In this document: positions 5,875 through 11,431 of the stretch, one piece after another
Position numbering within the stretch: position 1 is the stretch's first letter
Layout of the letters: each line of letters opens with the position of its first letter
Source of the DNA: Synergistaceae bacterium
GTDB taxonomy: Bacteria; Synergistota; Synergistia; Synergistales; Synergistaceae
DNA: 15,694 nucleotides
Reading direction: 5' to 3'
Assembly: GCA_031290815.1 (NCBI GenBank)
Contig: JAISLO010000084.1
Location: 1 to 15,694, forward strand
Program-made: the position numbers and the translations under genes
The notes under the pieces: model-generated
Database searches by the model: none
What the model was told of the DNA's origin: nothing
What the model saw: the letters and a program-made list of their open reading frames with translations, nothing else

Positions 5875-7222
5875 GGCCGTAATCTCCCCGGTCGGGGAGG
5901 AGGGGGCCTCCGGTCTCTTCGCGTCGTTAGAGGGACGCCTCGCGCAGACCGAGCTCATCCGCATAAACGGGCGTGTGGTTCAGGTGGTCGGCCTCGTCAT
6001 AGAGTCACAGGGGCCTGACGTGCAGATAGGCGACCTCTGCGAGGTTCGGTTCCGCAACCGTGACACCGTCCTCCGCGCGGAGGTCGTGGGCTTCAAGACG
6101 AACAGGGTGCTGCTGATGCCGCTCGGCGAACTGTCGGATATTGGGCCGGGCTGCGACGTCCTCTCGATGGGGCGCTCGATAGGGGTGAACGTGTCGAACG
6201 CGCTCCTGGGCAGGGTGCTGGACGGCCTGGGAAACCCGCTGGACTCGCTGGGACCCGCGCCCGGCGGCGATTACTATCCTCTGACGTCGTCCCCGCCGCA
6301 CCCGCTTAGGAGGCAGACGATAAACAAGCCGCTCTCCGTCGGCGTCAAGGTGATCGACGGACTGCTGACGCTGGGACAGGGGCAGAGGATCGGCATATTC
6401 GCCGGGTCCGGCGTCGGAAAGAGCGTTCTGCTGGGGATGATGGCGCGCAACACGGAGGCGGACGTCAACGTCATAGCCCTTGTGGGAGAGCGCGGGCGCG
6501 AGGTCAGGGAGTTTCTGGACAGGGACCTCGGCAAGTCCGGGCTGGCCAGGTCGGTTGTGATAGTGTCAACCTCGGACCAGCCCCCGCTGGTCCGGCTGAA
6601 GGCGGCCATGACGGCGACGGCGGTCGCCGAGTTCTTCAGGGATCAGGGCAGGAACGTCCTGCTGATGATGGACTCCATCACCCGCGTCGCCATGGCTCAG
6701 CGCGACGTAGGGCTGGCGATCGGCGAGCCCCCGGCCACGAGGGGCTACACCCCGTCGGTTTTCGCCATGCTTCCCCGCCTGCTCGAACGCTCAGGAGCTG
6801 GCGAGAGGGGGAGCATCACGGCCATTTACTCCGTTCTAGTCGAGGGGGACGACATGAACGAGCCCATAGCGGACGCCGTTCGGGGCATACTGGACGGGCA
6901 CTTTGTCCTGAGCAGGCAGCTCGCCGCGAGGTATCACTACCCGTCCGTGGACGTTCAGCGCAGCATAAGCCGAGTGATGCCAAACGTGGTGTCCGAGGAG
7001 CAGTACGAGGCGTCGGGCAGGATACGCGAGCTCCTGTCGATCTTCGAGGACGCGCAGGACCTGATCAACATCGGCGCCTACAAGTCCGGGAGCAATCCCA
7101 AGGTTGACTGGGCGCTCCAGCACATAGAATCGGTGGATGAATTTTTGAAGCAGGGGATGACGGAGAGCTTTACGTTCGACGATACGGTGAACAGAATGCT
7201 GAAGCTAGCCCCGCGGAGTTGA
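5855..7222 (+). CDS. fliI: Flagellum-specific export ATPase FliI
   Basis: FliI is the hexameric ATPase of the flagellar type III export apparatus. It releases cargo from chaperones and energises early export. The 455 residues include the N-terminal beta-barrel (about 20-110), the Walker A loop AGSGVGKS (183-190, K189), the catalytic glutamate in GERGRE (E212), Walker B LLMMDS (269-274, D273), and the T3SS-ATPase signature GEPPATRGYTPSVFAMLPRL (290-309). This separates it from F1 beta subunits. The ATG at 5855 overlaps fliH by 20 bases and its ribosome site is weak (GGAAAG about a dozen bases upstream), so translation is probably coupled to fliH. Confidence 0.98.
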   Translation: MSTAAPEAVISPVGEEGASGLFASLEGRLAQTELIRINGRVVQVVGLVIESQGPDVQIGDLCEVRFRNRDTVLRAEVVGFKTNRVLLMPLGELSDIGPGCDVLSMGRSIGVNVSNALLGRVLDGLGNPLDSLGPAPGGDYYPLTSSPPHPLRRQTINKPLSVGVKVIDGLLTLGQGQRIGIFAGSGVGKSVLLGMMARNTEADVNVIALVGERGREVREFLDRDLGKSGLARSVVIVSTSDQPPLVRLKAAMTATAVAEFFRDQGRNVLLMMDSITRVAMAQRDVGLAIGEPPATRGYTPSVFAMLPRLLERSGAGERGSITAIYSVLVEGDDMNEPIADAVRGILDGHFVLSRQLAARYHYPSVDVQRSISRVMPNVVSEEQYEASGRIRELLSIFEDAQDLINIGAYKSGSNPKVDWALQHIESVDEFLKQGMTESFTFDDTVNRMLKLAPRS

Positions 7223-7241
7223 AGTGAGGTGTCGGTTGCAG

Positions 7242-7703
7242 ATGTCCAATCAGCTTTTGAGGTTCAAGAAGGTTCTTCACGTTCGAGAGGTGGAGCGTGA
7301 CATCACTCAGGGCGAGCTTGCCGTGAAAATGAAGGAGGAAGAGGTCATCCGCGAGCGCATAAACGAGATCGAGGCTACCCGTGATTTCGCCATGGCCGAG
7401 TTCTGCGCGGGACGGGACTGCGTAATGTCGCCTCAGCAGTTTTGGTTCGAGAGGCAGAACATCGAGATAATGGAGAAGAACCTGAGCGAAAACAGACAGG
7501 AGCTTGATGACTGTCTGTGCGAGATAGAGAGCAAGAAGGATGTCCTGATCCAAAGGCATCAAAATGTCCAGATCATGGAGCGCTACGTCGGCAAGCTGAG
7601 CGAGTCCGACCACAGAAAGATCATCGCGGCCGAGCAGAACAACCTCGACGACATCACATCCATGAGGTTCCTCTGGAGGGCTGGGGGAAGGGTTCAGCAA
7701 TGA
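7242..7703 (+). CDS. fliJ: Flagellar export chaperone/stalk protein FliJ
   Basis: FliJ is the small coiled-coil protein that inserts into the FliI hexamer and links it to FlhA, helping turn the export gate to proton-motive-force use. The 153 residues begin MSNQLLRFKKVLHVREVERD, matching the family N-terminus, and are almost wholly alpha-helical and charged with two antiparallel coil segments (about 10-60 and 75-135). The ATG at 7242 is preferred over GTG 7224 because AGGTG (7227-7231) precedes it and family proteins start at the F-K-x-V-L segment. The stop overlaps the next gene as ATGA. Identification leans partly on position after fliI. Confidence 0.88.
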   Translation: MSNQLLRFKKVLHVREVERDITQGELAVKMKEEEVIRERINEIEATRDFAMAEFCAGRDCVMSPQQFWFERQNIEIMEKNLSENRQELDDCLCEIESKKDVLIQRHQNVQIMERYVGKLSESDHRKIIAAEQNNLDDITSMRFLWRAGGRVQQ

Positions 7704-8329
7704 GACTGCCGATAGATAACATCGCCAGGGTGCTGGGGCGGATGAGGGAGATAGAGTCCATCATCTACCCGCGGCAGGAGATGCCGGACGACTCCCAGAA
7801 CAAGGCCGCCGAGGCGGAGAGGTTTCAGAACGTAATGGAGGAGATTCTGGACGACCCGTACGACGAGTCCCGGATAGAGGACAACCCCGAGCCTGAGCCG
7901 TTCCTGGACGCCAAGGTCCCGGCGGACGTGGAAAGCAGGCTTGCCGTCTGGGAGGATGATCTTCTGGAGCTGTGCGAGAAGTACGGGGTGGACCCAAATC
8001 TCGCCAGGGCCGTGCTGCGCCACGAGTCCGGCGGAAATCCCAAGGCCGTCTCCAGCGCTGGGGCCATCGGACTCATGCAGCTGATGCCTGGTACGGCCAG
8101 GGGGCTTGGCGTGAATCCGAACGATCCGAAAAGAAATCTCGAAGGTGGTATAAAATATCTGGCTCAACTGTCCGATAAATATAATGGAGATTATACCAGG
8201 ACACTCGCGGCGTACAACGCGGGGTCCGGGAGAGTTGACGCTTACGGCGGCGTTCCGCCGTTTCCTGAAACGGAGCGCTACGTTAAGAATGTGCTCGCTC
8301 TCTACCGAAAATATTCCAGGGGCGATTGA
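7700..8329 (+). CDS. SLT-family lytic transglycosylase in the flagellar operon, no signal peptide
   Basis: The 209-residue protein has a C-terminal lytic transglycosylase (Slt/GH23) domain from about residue 82: the catalytic glutamate E109 in LRHESGGNP, the GAIGLMQLMPGTA motif (121-133), NLEGGIKYL, and AYNAGSG (171-177). These enzymes cleave peptidoglycan between MurNAc and GlcNAc. The first 80 residues are hydrophilic and acidic, with a helical start (IARVLGRMREIESI) and no hydrophobic stretch, so no Sec signal or membrane anchor is visible. The start ATG overlaps the fliJ stop as ATGA, with a GGGGGAAGGG site just upstream. The position between fliJ and the YlxF/MotE-like gene suggests it opens the wall for the rod, as FlgJ does in enterobacteria, possibly exported by the flagellar apparatus itself. 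That route is inference. Confidence 0.9.
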   Translation: MRLPIDNIARVLGRMREIESIIYPRQEMPDDSQNKAAEAERFQNVMEEILDDPYDESRIEDNPEPEPFLDAKVPADVESRLAVWEDDLLELCEKYGVDPNLARAVLRHESGGNPKAVSSAGAIGLMQLMPGTARGLGVNPNDPKRNLEGGIKYLAQLSDKYNGDYTRTLAAYNAGSGRVDAYGGVPPFPETERYVKNVLALYRKYSRGD

Positions 8330-8331
8330 AT

Positions 8332-9057
8332 ATGGCAGACACTCAAGGAAAAGACCGTTTCGAAGAATCCGCAGCCGACGACTTCTCTCAGGCATCAGCC
8401 AAGGGGAAGAAGAAAAAGAGTAAAAAAAGAGGTTGCGGTTTTTTTATTTTAATGCTGCTTCTGGCGGCAGGAGCGGCCGCCGGCGTTCAGGCGAGCGGGG
8501 CGGTGGATCTCAGGCCGTTTGTGTTCTATCTCCTCCCGAGGCTTCCAAAGGTTGGGCAGGACTTGGCAAACGCCGTCGGGATTCCGGCGGAGTACTCGCT
8601 CACGAGCGCGGAGCGCAGGAGGATGGAAAACGACGAGTTCGAGAAGATGCTCGCAGGGCTCTCCAGGTCGCTGGACGCCAGGCAGAAGGCGCTCGACAAG
8701 GTGTCGAAGGACCTCTCCGTCAAGGAGGATGACCTGGTTTACGCGCAGGAGGAGCTCGCCGCCAAATTGGAGTCCCTGAGCGAGGACATCGCGGCGGCCG
8801 AGGGCGATATGCCCAGTGAGGCGCTCGAAAACGAGATATCCAAGATAATAAGCACCTTCGAACAGATGTCCGTCAGAAACGCGGCGGAGATCATCGAAAA
8901 ATTGAACAAAAAACTGGCGGTGGCCGTCTTGGACGGACTGCCGGAGGATGTTAGGGCAAACGCGCTCGGTCGAATGGACGCGACGATAGCGGCTGGGCTG
9001 ACGGAACAGCTTTCGGAACTTCAAAGGAGAAAAAACCGGCAGCAGCAAGGACAGTGA
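8332..9057 (+). CDS. ylxF: YlxF/MotE-type membrane-anchored coiled-coil protein (MgtE_N-like)
   Basis: The 241-residue protein has a Lys-rich cytoplasmic N-terminus (about 25-33), one membrane helix (about 36-58), a long charged coiled coil (about 92-155) and a C-terminal domain of the MgtE_N-like type (about 163-226: an FEQMSVRNAAEIIEKL helix, then VAVLDGLPEDVRANALGRMD). Bacillus ylxF occupies the same slot (fliJ-ylxF-fliK) and alphaproteobacterial MotE, a periplasmic motor chaperone, has this layout, so a role in motor or stator assembly is likely. The exact function here is unknown. ATG 8332 is preferred over the in-frame TTG 8326 because AGGGGCG precedes it. It lies 2 bases after the transglycosylase stop. 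The 5' end carries an A7 run and a T7 run (8422-8428 and 8439-8445). Confidence 0.8.
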   Translation: MADTQGKDRFEESAADDFSQASAKGKKKKSKKRGCGFFILMLLLAAGAAAGVQASGAVDLRPFVFYLLPRLPKVGQDLANAVGIPAEYSLTSAERRRMENDEFEKMLAGLSRSLDARQKALDKVSKDLSVKEDDLVYAQEELAAKLESLSEDIAAAEGDMPSEALENEISKIISTFEQMSVRNAAEIIEKLNKKLAVAVLDGLPEDVRANALGRMDATIAAGLTEQLSELQRRKNRQQQGQ

Positions 9058-9111
9058 AGGATTATCCATCCATCACTGCGGCCTTCCGCCGGTATTCATG
9101 GGGGTGAGGGA

Positions 9112-10701
9112 GTGTCTGTTCAGTTTCAGTATGCCGCCCCGTCAAGTCAGGAATTTTGCCAGACTATGACGGTCACGCGCGGAGTTTCGAGTAAGTCGAG
9201 CACGTCGGGTACGTCTAGCGCGTCAGGCGCGGAAGTGCCATCCGGCCAGGTCTCGCCGGACGCCGGCGCGGATGTCCGCGGAGGCGAATTTGAAAATTTA
9301 CTTGGCGCGGCAATGACGCCCGAAGAATCGAACGCCGGGGGCGAGCTGGTCTCGCTCGCGACGGCGGATTTGGACGCCGTCATTGACGGGGGGCCGGAGG
9401 GCGTTTCGGTTCCGGCGGCAGGCGTTGTCCTTGGCAGCCTGAACCGCTTTGGGGAGATCATCGTGATGGCCGGTTCTGAGCTGGCGGAGGCCATGAACGC
9501 TCTGCGAGCCAAGAAGGAGGCCGCCGCCGCAAGCCGCTTCAATCCTGATCTCATCCTGGGCATCGGCGAGCCGGACGAGGCGGGCGGAAATTTTGACGAT
9601 GTATCCGTCAAGGATCTGCTGGAAGAGTTGAAGGACCTGGAACCTGCGGAGGACGCCGCTCAGACGCCGGTTGAGGACGACGCGGACGGCGTCGGGCTCC
9701 CGGCGGGGCTTCCAGTTTTGGACCTCCCGGCCGAGATCGAAACGGACGGCGAGGAAGCCGATCTTCCTGAGATATCATTGGCCGATGCGCAGGAGCCGGA
9801 GACAGAGACGGACGGCGAGGCAGTTCCGCTCGCCGAGGCCGATGCCGCCCTGCTCATGGCGGCAAATTCGGACGGCGCGGAGGAAGTCCGTCCGCCCGAG
9901 GCCGAGATGGACGAGATAAAAAACATGGCTGTGTCCTTCGCCGAGGTCCGCGATTCGAGGCCGGGCGAGGGCGGAGATAATCCAAACCGCGACGACGACT
10001 CGCACCGCAGTGAGCGGACACAACTGCCGCAGTTCGTGAAGGACGATGCGGACGCATCCCACGCCCTTTCAAAGCCGCAGCGCAGGGCCGATAACCCTGG
10101 CGCGTCCGGTGCGACGAGCGCCCATGACGCCCCGGACTTCGGGGAGGCCGCCGGCAGGGCCGCGGCGGGGTCTTTCGCGTCCGAGCTGTCGACTGCTATG
10201 ACGTCCAGGGGAGAGCAGGCCGCGCCGTCGGCGAACCCAGTGCCCTCCATGCCGCTGCCTGGAGCGGAGACGGTCTTGAACCCGGACAACGCGTTCGGCG
10301 ACGGACTGACGAACGTGCTCGAATTTATGAAAAACGACGGGACCAACCAGGCCCGCATTGTGGTGGAGCCCCCGGCGCTGGGGCGCGTGGACGTGTCGCT
10401 TCAGGCGACGGCGTCCGGCCTGGAGGCGTCGTTCAGGGTGGACAACGAGCACCTGAGGCAGATGCTTCAGCAGCAGCTCGACACATTGAAAGCCTCTTTG
10501 CAGGCTCAGGGTATTCATGTTTCGAGTCTGGAGGTCGATATTAAGAATAGAGACGACCAGAAGGGACGGGGCGATCTCTATGAGACGGGCAAAAAGGGCC
10601 GCCGCGCCGGAGGAATCGATGGCACGGACGGCGAACCGGCCGGAGAAAACCGTCTGGTCAGGCTCGATCTCGAACGCGGGCTTCTTCACTGGGTGGCCTG
10701 A
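9112..10701 (+). CDS. fliK: Flagellar hook-length control protein FliK
   Basis: FliK is exported during hook growth, measures the hook and switches FlhB to filament-type substrates. Only the C-terminal Flg_hook domain is recognisable: residues about 400-485 contain EPPALGRVDVSLQ, the helix RQMLQQQLDTLKASLQAQGI and the closing strand SLEVDI. The first 400 residues are a low-complexity Ser/Gly/Glu/Asp-rich region expected to be extended, as in other FliK rulers, with a partly repeated segment (AEIETDGEEA and ETETDGEAV). The total of 529 residues is within the broad family range. The GTG start at 9112 has an untidy G-rich upstream stretch; the in-frame ATG at 9166 (residue 19) is an alternative. 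It is followed by flgD and flgE, as expected for a hook module. Confidence 0.88.
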   Translation: MSVQFQYAAPSSQEFCQTMTVTRGVSSKSSTSGTSSASGAEVPSGQVSPDAGADVRGGEFENLLGAAMTPEESNAGGELVSLATADLDAVIDGGPEGVSVPAAGVVLGSLNRFGEIIVMAGSELAEAMNALRAKKEAAAASRFNPDLILGIGEPDEAGGNFDDVSVKDLLEELKDLEPAEDAAQTPVEDDADGVGLPAGLPVLDLPAEIETDGEEADLPEISLADAQEPETETDGEAVPLAEADAALLMAANSDGAEEVRPPEAEMDEIKNMAVSFAEVRDSRPGEGGDNPNRDDDSHRSERTQLPQFVKDDADASHALSKPQRRADNPGASGATSAHDAPDFGEAAGRAAAGSFASELSTAMTSRGEQAAPSANPVPSMPLPGAETVLNPDNAFGDGLTNVLEFMKNDGTNQARIVVEPPALGRVDVSLQATASGLEASFRVDNEHLRQMLQQQLDTLKASLQAQGIHVSSLEVDIKNRDDQKGRGDLYETGKKGRRAGGIDGTDGEPAGENRLVRLDLERGLLHWVA

Positions 10702-10753
10702 GGGAACGGGCCTGGGACCGGGGACGAAAAGATAAATTCGGGGGGTAATCGAA

Positions 10754-11299
10754 ATGGCCGATATTTCGGGTATAACGGGAGCATGGACCAGATATGAGGA
10801 CACTATAGTAAGGGAGAGTAAGGGCGACAATCTGGGGAAGGAGGACTTCCTCAAGCTGTTGGTGGCTCAGCTCACGCATCAGGACCCGACGTCCCCGATG
10901 GACGACACGCAGTTCATCTCGCAGTTGGCCCAGTACTCGGGGCTGGAGCAGCAGATGAACATGAACAAGAACCTGGAGACGCTGATCGCCTCCAACAACG
11001 CGAACACAGCCGCGAGCGCGGTGGAGCTGATAGGCACGGTAGTCGGCTACAGCGACGCGGAAGGCCAGCTCAAGACCGGCCTCGTGACGTTCCTGGACAT
11101 AGTGGGCGGCGAGGTGAACCTCTACCTCCACGACGGGACATACCTGCCGTTCAGCGACGTTCAGCAGATTGGCATGATGGCGGACGACCTGCCCGCCGGT
11201 TCGGGTTCATCCAGTTCTTCCTCGGACACCACGAACGAGGACGCCGGCAGCGAGGGCACATCCGGCCTCGATGACGACGATGACGGAGGCACAGTATAG
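10754..11299 (+). CDS. flgD: Flagellar hook cap/scaffold protein FlgD (short form)
   Basis: FlgD caps the growing hook and promotes FlgE assembly. It is lost when the hook is complete. Residues about 22-60 are the conserved core (LGKEDFLKLLVAQLTHQDPTSPMDDTQFISQLAQYSGLEQ), followed by the helical M-x-x-N-K-N-L-x-x-L segment and AVELIGTVVGY. At 181 residues it lacks the C-terminal Ig/Tudor domains of enterobacterial FlgD, like the short Bacillus protein. A beta-rich piece at about 95-140 is followed by an unusual Ser-then-Asp-rich tail (about 150-181). GGGGGGT lies just upstream of the ATG. Confidence 0.93.
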   Translation: MADISGITGAWTRYEDTIVRESKGDNLGKEDFLKLLVAQLTHQDPTSPMDDTQFISQLAQYSGLEQQMNMNKNLETLIASNNANTAASAVELIGTVVGYSDAEGQLKTGLVTFLDIVGGEVNLYLHDGTYLPFSDVQQIGMMADDLPAGSGSSSSSSDTTNEDAGSEGTSGLDDDDDGGTV

Positions 11300-11431
11300 C
11301 GCGCGGTATCGAGGGGCGGGCGTAATCGGCGTAATATAATCAATCAAAATTTTTGGCATCATAACTCCAATAGGGAAGTTGGATAAATTTGACGGCAATG
11401 GAATGCGACACACAACAGGGAGGAAATGTAA
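11300..11431 (+). promoter_or_regulatory. AT-rich gap before flgE, possible internal promoter
   Basis: This 132-base gap is the largest break between fliE and flgE, and its middle (11331-11395) is clearly AT-rich. TATAAT occurs at 11335-11340, but no -35 hexamer stands at the right distance, and no sigma-28 or sigma-54 promoter could be matched. GGGAGGA (11418-11424) is a strong ribosome site for flgE. An extra promoter boosting flgE, a highly expressed structural gene, is plausible but unproven. Confidence 0.25.

Noticed and set aside
4864..5964. Long minus-strand open frame of 366 codons opposite fliH and the fliI start
   Set aside because: It is the GC-driven shadow of fliH/fliI on the other strand; its translation is repetitive Leu/His/Arg/Gly sequence with no family signature, and the plus strand carries well-supported genes.
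7517..7699. Longer version of the transglycosylase starting inside fliJ
   Set aside because: The extra 61 residues are a frame-shifted reading of fliJ; the ATG at 7700 overlapping the fliJ stop has a suitable upstream G-rich site and gives a normal SLT protein.
9660..10358. Minus-strand open frame of 232 codons opposite fliK
   Set aside because: Ser/Ala-rich low-complexity translation that mirrors the Asp/Glu-rich FliK codons; no ribosome site or motif supports it.
11341..11431. Sigma-28 or sigma-54 promoter in front of flgE
   Set aside because: TAAA at 11384-11387 is not followed by a GCCGATAA-like -10 at the right distance, and TGGCAT near 11355 has no TTGC-type -12 element.
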